A DNA stretch of 64,000 nucleotides from Ridgeia piscesae (taxonomy: Eukaryota; Annelida; Polychaeta; Sabellida; Siboglinidae), in the NCBI GenBank assembly GCA_025642075.2, contig JAODUO010000045.1:695001-759000 (forward strand), in the 5' to 3' direction. Positions 1 to 13,000 of the stretch are shown one piece after another (the first letter of the stretch is position 1; each line of letters opens with the position of its first letter). A program made the translations under genes and the position numbers. A model generated the notes under the pieces. The model ran no database searches and was not told the origin of the DNA. It saw only the letters and a program-made list of their open reading frames with translations.

Positions 1-1818
1 AGGAGCTTTGATAAAATTCCTTGGAAGGGAAAGATTGCATAAACAGGGAGTTTAAAAGGCAGAGGATGACAACGCATAGGATGATGTGGATTCCCCGCAA
101 ATGGGAACGAATGACGAGGAAAACTAGTAGAGGGAGGAAGCCACCGATACGCGATAACCACCAAGGCAGCACACCTATCGACGGATCACCCTCACCTCCC
201 AACGAATCCAACCTAAAAAGCGAAACTCACACCGACGACATCACAAACGAACCGTGACAGTTATCTTCCGAATCCACCGGCCGGCACACAACACATATCA
301 CTTCCGCATTACGGCAGACCCAGAAATAGCCCGAGTAGCAGTCCCCTTCAAGCCGCCGACGACTGGTGCACCTGGCAGCTTCCTATGGCTGCTGGAACGG
401 CACCAGCAACGACGGCGCTGACCTAAACGGACTAGTGCTGCCGGCCGGGAAATGCTGGTGTAGGCAGTATTGGGATCCGACAGGTGGAACTAGGAAGGGA
501 AGCGAGGGCAGGGGAGGGGAGAGGATCGCCTGAGCGTCTACTGTATCACAGACTCAAAATCCGGTCATCGAGTGCGGCATAAAACTTCCCGCGTTAACTC
601 ATCTCAGCTGTGGTCAGGTGCGGTACCGAAAAGACCATCGCGAGACCATTGCAACACGGTCTCGGTTGATTCCACGAGACCACAAGCTGTCACGACCGCA
701 GTGAGGACACCTAAGTCTTTCCCGGAACAGGTACAGGGGCATATTGCTGGAGTTAGGTTAATTAAGTCGCATTGCAAGTGACGTTTACTCGCCGGGGGAG
801 TGCCCTCTTCGTGTACGGGTTGCCAACTGGGTGACGTGCTGTCTTAATGGTCCGGTCTGCCGGTAATTAGGGTTGTTATATGACAATATGCTTTGCAAAA
901 TCTTGACTTTGATTGAATTAACTCGGGATGAATCCTCTCTAAGAAGTGCTGATGTCATTAACAAATATGTCATAACTGCATATTTCCTTCTAAGGGTTTG
1001 TAAGAGTTATAACCCTATAATCACATAAAGTGATCACAATCTGAATCACTTTTCCGTTTTAGAAGATTGAACCCAAAGACGCGTTGTTTTCAATGACAAT
1101 ACCGGTCAGAATCACAGAAAATACGGCCGCTTTCGGTTTTATTTTTACTGAAAACTGCACAAATTCACAGTTAATCTACAACTTACACTTTGGAGCTTAA
1201 TTATCCCGCCGAAATCTGCGGCAACACACGTGACACCAGTACGTGAACAAGCTCCGTAGCTGACGGATCGAAACGTCGTACTCATCTTCGACATTAAGTT
1301 AAATTATACTACAATAAACCATTCTTGGAGCCATGAACAATATATTCACTATACAACTTACACCTTTACGAGTTCACCAATCAACGCTGATGTAACGAAA
1401 CTTCACAAATTGCACCGAGAACAAGTGCGGCCGATGAGACATACGACCCGACATGTGGCATTTGCGTGTTCTTTGAAGTTGCGCCAAGGGATGCTAAGTG
1501 CACTAGACATAGTTCCGTGAATTAACTCATGAATGCGGCATATTTCCTGTCAACACGTTTAATCACGAACGAGTTTCTGATAAAGTGCTCAACTATTTGA
1601 CCGGGGCGGCACCGGTATCCAAGTTATGCGAGAAAACTCTAGTCATAGAAATAAGCCAGCAGCCCGGGAACCGAAACACCTGTGCCCCACAAAGTAAATA
1701 GCTAAATAATTGTGTCTCCACAGAAATAGCTCCTGGAAGCTAGCCAGGCGGAAGTACCTGCCGATAGATGTTACTCTGTATTATATGTGGGTGTAGACAT
1801 TATTTGTGTATAATAATT

Positions 1819-1863
1819 ATTATATATATATATATATATATATATCATATGAATATATATATG

Positions 1864-1907
<44 letters not shown>
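1819..1907. repeat. (TA)n followed by (GT)n microsatellite
   Basis: About 27 bp of alternating TA, an imperfect AT-rich link, then about 36 bp of uninterrupted GT. Confidence 0.9.
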
Positions 1908-1910
<3 letters not shown>

Positions 1911-2119
1911 TTAGTTTATTTATATAAATTCATATGTCAAATCCTTATACAGTATTACTAAGAAATATATGTATATATTTATAATATAATATACATATAT
2001 ATATATATATAATAATGTATTTATATTAATATATTTATATTAATACTTGACATATGTAAATTTATATAATTACAGTAAATTAATTTTACAAGTGTTAAAT
2101 TTCCAAAAAGAATTATTGA

Positions 2120-2121
<2 letters not shown>

Positions 2122-2173
<52 letters not shown>
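2122..2173. repeat. (TA)n microsatellite
   Basis: An uninterrupted alternating TA run of about 52 bp. Confidence 0.95.
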
Positions 2174-2178
<5 letters not shown>

Positions 2179-3511
2179 AAGTCTAATTTTTCCGCACACT
2201 TTAGTTCCTAAGGTTTCTGGTCACATAAACGAACTATGCGGTTTACCGAGACACCTTCTTACACCTGGCACCAAGATGGCTCCACACAAAACTTGTGGAT
2301 TGCAAAACAACAAAATTATTGAAGAGTGCATAAACAAGATGTGACTATATATATATATATGTGTATATATATAATGTTGTAAAGTATCCAAGGGTTAAAT
2401 ATGATTACCATCAATTCTGATCAAGTTGATGAATGGGCACAATTTCATTGAAATCTTCATCAACAATTTCAACCTAAGTTATCAGTAGGTTTGTTTTTAG
2501 ATTCTTAAGTTATTCCAATATCAGGATGTAGAAGCTTCCAGCTATATTTTGAGGACAAAGTATTATATGTGTTTCTATCAAATGAACAAACACATACCAA
2601 GAACATAATATTCAGTGCATCATATCTCAATAAAATAATTGAATTATGTTTATCTGTTTATTATAATGACTGCAAAACTTCCAAACAGTGAAATTTAAGT
2701 GAAATGCCTTTTATTCACAATAACACAAATCTGCACCAACCCACTGGCTGATGCAAAAATGTCTATGAACAAACGTGTCATAATTCATATCTAATAATAT
2801 TTACATATCAGTGTTGCAATATAAAATTATAATATTTGGTTGCATACCGACTGACTTTGGATTCAAGTTATTCCCTTTGTACAAGCTTTCCGCATTGTGA
2901 GGACGAAATAAAGGCAAGTTTAAAATAAAGGCAAGAAGCATACAGATATTATAATGACTTGTACTTGAGTAATCACTCGGAACAGCACCAATATAACATC
3001 ATTTGCATAAACATTCGTTACTGTAAAAAATGAGTTAATTCTATTTTGGAATATGCACCATATTATACAGGGGTAGATCCATGTTAACTAATTCTGAACT
3101 GCATTACACTGCAATTGTCAGACATTAACATATTGAAACATTGCCACCCTGACAGACACGGTGTGACTAAATTGGCCTTATTTGTTTTGAATAACTCCTT
3201 GTTTGGTGCACAAATCTGATTATTATCATTGTGAAACCACATTATGTAGTACCTAAGTACAGTAGAATAGCCTCGTCTCACCCGCACAAATGTGTCTGAT
3301 CATTTCACAATGTTGTAATAATTACACCATTTCATTTGAATGATTCAATATATTGCGATTTCATCACGGGTCGAATATCAGGTCAATACATACAACCAGT
3401 ATCAATCAAATCTAATGATTCAGTAAAACGCCTGTGGGCAATCAGAATGTTAGCGTCGACACAATCACAGCACGTAGCATGATTTCATGATAACAACAAC
3501 CCAACTAAGTC

Positions 3512-4528
3512 TTTATTTCTGGGTCTCTGAACCCAAACTTTGGAGGATGCAGACACTTCAGGTATCAACAGTTGAGGAAGACAACATCAAAGGCATGCCC
3601 GAGGCGCAGGAGTCACTTATGATGCCTGATCAAAGCACACAGATACAGGTAGGTTTATATAAGTCGCCATCTGCGTGTGGAAGTATTGGGAAATAAAGGT
3701 TAAGTGTGGGATGAGGGTGCCGCACCCATTCCGCAGCGGACAGGTGAAGCGATTAATCGATCCCCCACGCCACTCGGCGATAATAACAACGCCTAACAAA
3801 TAACCTCGCCCCCAAAACTAGCCCGGCACCTGCTCGTCCCTGGGTGCGGCCGGAGTCCACCACAAAGGTCAACCGAGGTCGCGCAAACGTGGCACCAGGT
3901 GCACCCGACATTATTACCCTGACCCAACCTATTATTACTAATTAATTAACAAGCGTGGACGCCAAAGTGACGACGGCAAGCCCGTATTCTGGTTCTCGCT
4001 GGCTGGAGGCTGATTTCACCGACTTTTGCAGTGGGGATGATGCTTCGAGGCGACGGGGGCACTCCCCGCAAACCCTTGTCAGCCGCACCCTTGGGGCCTC
4101 TCACTATGGGGGGGTTCACAAACACAACAAGTCACAACGACACGTAAACAAACCATGAGGGATGGGGTCGACTATATACACATGGCACATCGTTGAGTGT
4201 GTTGGGGTGTCGCATCGGTGTGGAAGCACTACACGTTTGACTTAGTCGGCGGCACCTGGGCGTGTTGAAACGTCACACACTAATATCAATGTCATTCGGG
4301 CGGCTGCGTGTGCACGGAATACGCGTCCGGTCACGGAAAAGCAGCCGGATTCTTCGCGCCATTGTTCATTTACATATTCACCACTACTGCATACGTACAC
4401 ACATACATACGTGGACGTCCTTTAGAAGGTGCCACTGGAAGTGTTGCATTACGGGTAAGAGAAGCGACGGCTTCTCCGTCATTGTCCGTCACCCCACATG
4501 CATACTAACACTGCCGGCGATCACGCGG
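3512..4528 (-). other. Possible Ddr 3' UTR with candidate polyadenylation signal
   Basis: The first canonical AATAAA on the minus strand after the stop is at 3517-3512, about 1 kb downstream. It is followed within 20 nt by a G/T-rich stretch (TTGGGTTGTTGTT), as expected of a downstream element. The interval is more GC-rich than the flanking intergenic DNA. Plus-strand open frames here (for example 4262-4711) overlap the final Ddr exon in antisense and show no family features. The 3' end is inferred only from these signals. Confidence 0.35.
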
Positions 4529-4867
4529 CTATGCAATCGGAACGCTGAATTTCGTCGGCGTTGGCCGTTCGTCGTAGGGACTATATCCCATATTTTTACG
4601 CTGAAGAAACATGTGGATCTCACAGAACGCTGGCCGACTTGTGACCTCACGGTTCCAGCACTCCCTCATCAGATCAAAGATCTCTTTCGGGCAGTTTGTT
4701 GGCCGGGTTAGCCACTGCTCTTGACCGTCGCCGTGGTAACAGTGACTGCAGTTCTCAATCACTTGCTCGTCGCTCAATTGGTCAAACGGCTGCTCCCTCG
4801 CCAGGGTCAAGATCTCCCACAGTGTCACGGCGAATGACCACACGTCGCTCTTCGGCGAGAACTTTCC
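4529..4867 (-). CDS. Ddr: Ddr exon 13: kinase C-lobe and stop codon
   Basis: Encodes residues 828-939 and the TAG stop at 4531-4529. It begins [19 protein letters not shown], continues with [15 protein letters not shown] and [16 protein letters not shown], and ends with a short tail after QRKNMGY. The [14 protein letters not shown] and MRECW motifs are diagnostic for DDR kinases. Compared with human DDRs, which end within a few residues of the kinase domain, this protein has about 20 extra tail residues ([12 protein letters not shown]). The acceptor is TTCTGCAG|GGA, phase 0. Confidence 0.97.
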   Translation of the reverse strand, partial: GKFSPKSDVWSFAVTLWEILTLAREQPFDQLSDEQVIENCSHCYHGDGQEQWLTRPTNCPKEIFDLMRECWNREVTSRPAFCEIHMFLQRKNMGYSPYDERPTPTKFSVPIA

Positions 4868-7059
4868 CTGCAGAAATGCACAACAAACCTTTGTTATCCA
4901 TCAAAACATAACAAGGCAGGCTAATTTGTTTTCAGATAATAATTTTTACATATTCCAATGTTTTTATGGTTTATATGCTCAGAAGTATACAGCATCATTA
5001 ACTAAATTTCAAATCCTATAATCATGTGAAGGCATTTACACAACATGCAACATTATTTATATTGCATAGCTCTGTTGTCAGTCCGCTAAATCATGCTGCT
5101 GTCTCAGCATATGCAAGTCTGCGCAAGTTTCTGATTATAGTGGCTAGTACTGCAGTGGCGCAACCTGGTGAATGACAGACACATTAAAACACCAACTTGC
5201 ACGCAGGCAGTTGGCATGATTGATACTTTGTGTCATCGTTTTAGCATTATTATATTTTTTACTTTTATTTCAGTTTTCAAACATTACACCTGCTGCATTG
5301 ATATCATCATCAATGCTCATTCAATTAAGCAACAATAAATTTATATCTAATAATATTATTATATATTTACATAACAGTTATTAAAATTTTGATGTGCATA
5401 TATAATCCTTTATATATTATGCACAATATTTATCTGTTGTTATATAATTCATAACTTTGTGTTATGTAAATATAATATTATTATTAGACATTAATTTACT
5501 GCTGACCTCAATGCTGTCAAACCCAGCCACAGAATAATATTCAAGTGGCGCCCTCTTGCAGATAGTGCCAAAACATTGACGCTAATGCCTCAGCATTGCA
5601 ATAAATACGTTAATCATGGATTATCGTTGTTCATTTTTGTGTAGCTTAAATCTTGAGTTGCAGTCGATTTTCATGTCAAATTACTGGGGATGCAGTACTC
5701 GGTGATCACACGCACTCATCACAGCATCTGAGGGCAGTAGCATTGAAAGGGTTAAAGACACTAGGCCACTCACCAGTACGACACTCTCCCAGGCCATCCA
5801 TCGGATGGGGAGGACGGCCTTGCCTTCAATGTGGTAGTAGTCGCGGCTGTACAGGCTGCGACTCATGCCAAAGTCAGAGATCTTGATCGTGTAGTGCGCA
5901 CCAACGAGACAGTTTCGCGACGCGAGGTCTCGATGCACGATGTTGAGAGATTCAAGGTATTTCATGCCGGACGCGATCTGGCCAGCCATGTAGATGAGAC
6001 AGCCGTAACTACAACCAGGCCAGTGCATCGTGGGTAAGGACATGATACTTCAGATAAATTCAGGTATGAGGACCTTTCGTGAATCGGATGAAAAGTTAGA
6101 TTACATTTACAGGGGTAAAAGCTTCAATTTGTTTTGGAGTTTTAGAAACAGAAAACAATTGATAACAAGTTTGAATAATACACTTTCGAAAATATATGTG
6201 AATTTTTTTTACTAACGTACATTATTACTGAATGGCATGATTTACAATATGTTCTGATGTCATTCATCTAAAAACTTGAGTTTTCTATTTCAATTCAACC
6301 AGTTATCCGACCACATCATCCAAAACATCCGACCAAAATATTGCAGGATGTGATTTGCAAATGTATTAATTGATATACTATGTACCGAGTTTGAATGACA
6401 GATTATTAATGATTAGATGAAACAATTACCTTGACACATATACCACGTTTGTATAAATTAAAAGTGTTGTACTGTAATAATGAGAGAAGCAGGAAATATT
6501 TACAATTATTCTTCAATTTATTCCTTTTCCAACAACAAGCAGTAATAAAAAGTCCTATTATAATATAATAACAATCATTATTATGTTCTATTTCTATTTT
6601 CATATGTTGTTTTGAGCAGTTATTATTATATGTTGTTTATATTGGAAATACATTTCATCTTATCTCTAAAGGAGGTTACGCTGGGTACCTGATGACGCGG
6701 AAATTTCGGTTTCGCTCCAAGGTGCTGCCCTCTTGTGTGATGCACTGTTGCAATAGCTGGTGAAGGTCGCCGAACTTCATGTACTCGACAATGACAGAAA
6801 GGGGTTCATCCCGCGTACACACGCCGAGCACTCGCACAATGTTGGGGTCGTTCAAGCGTGACATAATCTTCACCTCCTTGTTGAAGTCCGCTCTACGAAT
6901 TGTAATAAGTGTTTTATTTAAATTAATTTTATGTTATGGGTTTGCAATATGTGACGTCTAGACTAAACTGGGTACAGACGTTTGTATTTAAAGATAACAA
7001 AATAATAGACCTAGTATTTCACAAATAAAAATGGAGAAAGTATTTGAAAAAATGCAATG

Positions 7060-7094
<35 letters not shown>

Positions 7095-10000
7095 CATATA
7101 TATATATATATTACATATATATTACAGATGTATTTATGGATATTATATAGATACATTAAATAAATTTTTCTATGATAATGCTCAAAAACCACACCCACTA
7201 AGCTCAGATTAAGACACAATCAACACTAAGGAGTGTTCTGTGTTACAAGTTAACGTCAACAGTGGCTTAGTGGTGCACCAACATGGGTCTTCCATATTAT
7301 GCTTAGGGAACGCAACTGACATGTCACAAAACATTTACCTGAAAACTACACCCGACAACAAAATTGCATAATTAAACTGTAGGAAGATGTCGGTCGACTG
7401 GCAAAAGAACATCTAGCTGCAGAGGGAGGGAAAGAAAGAAGGGGAGCGCCAAGGCTGAGATGGGAAATCAGCTTGACAAGAGACTTGGGGAGGACTGGAG
7501 TGAACAGCCATAATCGGATGACCACAGAACAATTCACCCCTCCCTGCCCACCCTTCCTCACCCACCACTCCCCATCCACCCCTACCCACTAACCCATCCC
7601 TAGATACCTCGCCTGGTCGTCAGCGTCCCGTCGCAGTGTCTTCACAGCCACCACCATGGACGTGGACACAGTTCGATTCACGAGGAAGTCGTCTCCCAGC
7701 AGGTCTGTGATTCGCTGAGCCTCACAAAGATGGACCTAGCACAGATGAACGAAAACATTTATTGTTTTTATTAGTACTGCTAGTATATTATTAGTAATGT
7801 ATACACTATATTACGATATACATTGCATTAGTAATATATACAATTACACACACAATCACATCTACATTTTTACTATGGAATAGATGCAATTATTTTGACA
7901 GTTTTGTTGGAAGATAACGCAAGCGACTACCCCCTTATTTTCAGTACTTGAGCTTCGTCTTGCTTAACCGACTTGGCTGCGTAACTTTGCCGAGAAGACT
8001 GTCTGGCGACTTAACCAGCTTTTGAATGTTATTCATGTAAGGGGTTAAAAAGTATGGAGCCTGGGTAATCAAGGCTACTTCCACCATAGTGCCTGCTTCA
8101 TAAACAACTGCAAATTTGGATTTCTGTTTAGTTTTGTATTAATACAAGTTTAATGTTGCCTAATTTTAATAGTACAGTATTATCTTATAAAAGTATATCT
8201 TTATTGTAGTTTTTATTTCATAGTTCGTCTGAGAGCCAATCAGCGTCTATAGTATTCTATACCCTATTCTGAGATAAGGCCAGGATGACGGTGGCAACAT
8301 TGGCCGAGCATTAGTCTCCCAGGCGGATGTGAGGAGCTAAAAGTGCAGCCGCCTCACAGAGCCTGGGTAATCGAGGCTAACCAAAAACTTGTTCTCCTTT
8401 CTATTTACAATTAAAAAAACTGTACATTTAGTTTTATCTTCTGGAGACTACTTCACATGTGACCTTGTTTTTGTTATAATAACTGAAGAAAAAATACTCA
8501 TTTCTATTTTTATCAGAAAACATTTAAAGTATCATTCTAGCTTCACACAAAAAATGTGTACAGTATTCCTGTCTATTTATGATAAAAAATGAATGTTTAG
8601 TTCCATCTTGTGGAGACTACTTCGCCTGTGACCTCACTGTTATTATAATTAAAGGGAAACCACTCATTTGTATTTATCGACCAAAATTGAAAAAACAAAA
8701 TGTGTACTCATTTCTATTTACAATAAAAACTGCACGTTTAGTTCTATCTTGTGGCGACTACTTTGCCAGTGACCTCACCTCCCCAAACTGTCCCTCTCCC
8801 AGTTTTTCGACGAAGCGCAGATTCTCTCGAGGAAACTCCATCACAGAGAAGTCGTCGGTCCACAACATGTCCATCCCAGTCGGGGTGGAGTAGACACTGT
8901 TCCCACTCGCTCCCTGTAGGCCCACGTCTGGGACACAACACAAGGAGGGAGGAAGGGTGGGAGAGATGAGCCCTGGTGGGGTTCCCTTCCCCCTGTAGCC
9001 TGTGTAAGAAGACTTTGTGACGTCGGGGACGGCGTACTCCTGCGACACGCCTGTGCTATCTGTCGACACAAATGACATGTCATCGTCAGTGGGTATGTCC
9101 GAGGCACTTTAGAATACAGTCCTACGTACGTACGGCAAAGGGAATGTTTCCATCTATTTTTACTGTAAAATCATGTATAAAGTATAAGTAATTTTCTTAT
9201 ATCATACCAACAGCCCAAATTATTACTATAACATATGAACAGCCCAACAGTGCTTTATTTATCCATTTAAAAAAAGTTCATGATTAAGTAGTAAACAGTT
9301 TAATCACATCACAGTGTGGCAATTTCAAAGATGTTTCCTCCGTCAAAATGGCATTGGTTTTACATTAGAAATTGCGCCGCCAAAGGGTCATGACTGCATA
9401 GAATTATCTGCTTATTGGTCGATCAAAAAAGTCATGTGCATCACATCATACAATCAAAATGATGCACAACATTATTTACGCACCAATGTTCATACCAATA
9501 ATATATGCGCATTACATTTTTAGGGCTTTGTGACATCTGTAACTCGTTGCTAGGCAACAGCACATGATTGAGAGGTCAATCACCTTGCACATGAACTCAC
9601 CAGAGAAGTCAGGCGTGTCTGGGAGCTCTGGCAACTGCCGCGCTTGGATGACGTCAAACGGCTCCCGATACGGGCTCCCGTTCATCTTCTCCGTCAGGTC
9701 CTCACAGGTGGCGACACTGGTGTAGTTGCCGTTCGACACCTTCGATGGTGATGTCAATGTTCGCAGGTCGTTCAGGTTCAGCAGCACCCTCTGCTGGGCC
9801 TTCGCGTCGTGCATCTTTGACACGTGGTTTCCGTTTGCGTTGTACTTGTTCTTGCGACGTCGTACGATGAACATGAAGATGAAGATGGTGACGATGAGGA
9901 GGATGAGGGCGGCCAGACTCCCCACAATGATCCCAATCAGCTGGTCGTCCAGAACCTTCCCCCCGGAGTCTGAGTTGACCACGGTCTCGGCGGACTGCGT

Positions 10001-13000
10001 TGAACCTGCGATTGTACAAATCATGTGTCTTAATGTTCTACGCCATTTTCACAACAAACATGAACAAATCCTTCATTATTATAGCCATAAATAAAATTTA
10101 AAACCAAACTAAAATTAAAATCTTTATTTGTCCCTCATGGGGAAATTTTCTTATCGTGTCCGAGAGATAAAAATGATTAATAAATAAAGTATGTTGTACA
10201 ATAGGGTACCCTAAAACAAATTCTAAGAATTATATATAATTAAAAATACAATAGGTAAAAGGAATTATTAATAAATACTGTTTACATATCACAGCAAGAA
10301 CATGTTAATAATATCTAAATATATATATAATATATTTAATAAAAACTGTTGACAGAATAACAATCTCTGAGGAAATATCTATGTCCAGAATGGTGTAGAA
10401 AAGCAATTTGAATAAATGTTGAGTTCTTTATTTAAAAATTGTACAGGTAAAATCGACAGCATACGCCTGGCAATGACATCTGCTGAGGTTCACTGTTCTT
10501 ACCCTCACCTGGGGCAAGATCATGACGGGGTGCAACGTCCACTTCCATGTATTTGGGCTGCCCGTATCGCCCAACGGACAGAGGGGTTGTAACGGAAGAG
10601 GGATAGCCTGTCTCCTCTGAGAAATTACCAATTGCGACAACTGAAAAATACACATGAACATGATTATGTTACATAACAATACATGACTAAATATTTGTTA
10701 GGGTTTCATTTGAAACCTCTGCCAATGGCAGTTGTTCATGGTTAAAATATCTCTGTGATCTTGAACGTTTTTCACTACAATAAACACCACAAAAACAACC
10801 TTTACAGAAAATAAAGTTACACAATATTTTAGCTTCTTTCAAGTTGAAAAATGGCCCAGAAATGGGAACTTTACTGGAAAATAGTCTTAAGTTTTTACAT
10901 ATTACAGAAAAGTAAAACAATTAAACACATGTGAAACATTAATTTTTATCAACAACCACATGCATTTCACATTCTGTTCTCAAAACTCTGGAAAAAGTTC
11001 TACAGCACAGAAAATATTACAAAACCCCTAAAATGTCAATAATATATAAATATTATATGTAATAAAAATATGAAAATATATAATACAAAACAATGGCACT
11101 TACTTGATTCGAAGCTGATCTCGCTGATAAGTATCCACCGGGCGTCAAAGAAGAGCTGCAGTTTGACGTAGCGCCCCACTCTGTGCGGGATGGTGATAAT
11201 TGCATTCCGCGGAAACTCCATCAATGTGTCGCGCATATAGTGGAACACCACCGGGTTAGGGGGGTAATGCTGCCCCCCAATGCTAAAGAATAACTTTGCC
11301 ATGCGGAACACTCGCACGTCCTTATTAAACATGTTATTGCAGTGGATGCGAACGCTGCTGAAGTTTCGCATGTGTGCAAACGTCAGAATGATCTCGACCG
11401 GGGGCCGATCGATCGTGTCGTTCTTCCAGCCAACCCAGTCGTAACCCTTGTGACCGACATCAGATGGTGCTGTGCGAAAGTTCCTGTCGCCGATGACACC
11501 GTCGATAAGCTGGCCGAGCCCCCCCGACAGGTAATTGTCCTGCACCTTGCCATCATAGGTGAAGTCAAACAGATCGATGTCTGTCCCTCGACGGTTGCCT
11601 TGGGGCATGTTGTAGGACAACAGGTCAGCTGCAGGACAAACAGGACAATTAGCTTTCATTGGAAATAACTGTCATTTTTCCACACTCAAACATTATTTTA
11701 CAATGGAGTTGTGTAGTAGAATCTTCACATTTGAAGAAAAATAAATACAGGTTGCTGAACCAACTTGAAGACAGTAGTTGAACTCTAGTTCTGACTCACT
11801 CACCTGGTGGCAGCACTAAAACTAACTATTGAGATGCGCCACCAGATGGCGGCACAACATCCAAATTACAACATGGAGATTACTGTATTTCTGTGATGCT
11901 ACATAAAGTGACCCTTGTTTTGTCATGTCTTGTCCAAAATTAGCACAGCTATCATGGTGAACTTATTTGATTTTGCAAGATTACGTCTGCCCACCCATCT
12001 GTCTGTCCGTCTGTCTGTGACCTACCTTTCCAGACACAGCCGTAGATCTCGACTCTCATGCACAGTGTGCGTTTGTGCGTGCTGAAGGGAACAATGCGAA
12101 TCTTGCGGGCCACAATCGGAGGTCTCACTTCACGTTGCTCCGCAATGTATGTGTTACTGTTCCCAGTGAACACCTGTAACAGCAAGATGAGATTGTTACA
12201 GCAAGATAAGATTGTTAAAATTAAAAATTACAGTACAATGAGTGTTACAGATAACAGTATTACAATAAAATTAATCACAGTATGATAAGTGTTATGAGAT
12301 AACAGTGTTACAGTATGATGAGTGTTACAGTATGATGAGTGTTACAGTATGATGAGTGTTACAGTATGATGAGTGTTACAGTATGGTGAGTGTTACAGTA
12401 TTATGAGTGTTACAGTATGATGAGTGTTACAGTATGGTGAGTGTTACAGTATGATGAGTGTTACAGTATGGTGAGTGTTACAATATGATGACTGTTACAG
12501 TATGATGAGTGTTACAGTATGGTGAGTGTTACAGTATGATGAGTGTTACAGTATGATGAGTGCTACAGTATGATGGGTGTTACAGTTAGTATGATGAGTG
12601 TTACAGTTAGTATGATGAGTGTTACAGTATGATGAGTGTTACAGTATGATGAGTGCTACAATATGATGAGTGTTACAGTATGGTGAGTGTTACAGTATGG
12701 TGAGTGTTACAGTATGATGAGTGTTACAGTATGTAGTGTTACAGTATGGTGAGTGTTACAATGTGAGGTTCATTAGTTGTGTTACAGTATGGTGAGTGTT
12801 ACAGTATGATGAGTGTTACAGTATGGTGAGTGTTACAGTATGATGAGTGTTACAGTATGGTGAGTGTTACAGTATGATGAGTGTTACAGTATGATGAGTG
12901 TTACAGTATGATGAGTGTTACAGTATGATGAGTGTTACAGTATGGTGAGTGTTACAGTATGGTGAGTGTTACAGTATGATGAGTGTTACAGTATGATGAG

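Larger units (their letters stand above)
1..3511. other. 3' flank, no recognisable gene
   Basis: The first 800 bases are GC-moderate with short open frames on both strands that I cannot tie to any family; a distal part of a neighbouring gene cannot be excluded. The rest is AT-rich, with TA and GT microsatellites (1819-1907, 1993-2010, 2122-2173) and no splice-flanked open frame that looks coding. Confidence 0.5.

Noticed and set aside
4262..4711. 149-codon plus-strand open frame
   Set aside because: Antisense to the last Ddr exon and the likely 3' UTR; no family features of its own.
9726..10094. 122-codon plus-strand frame with a hydrophobic Met-Lys-rich segment
   Set aside because: Antisense shadow of the transmembrane exon (exon 8).
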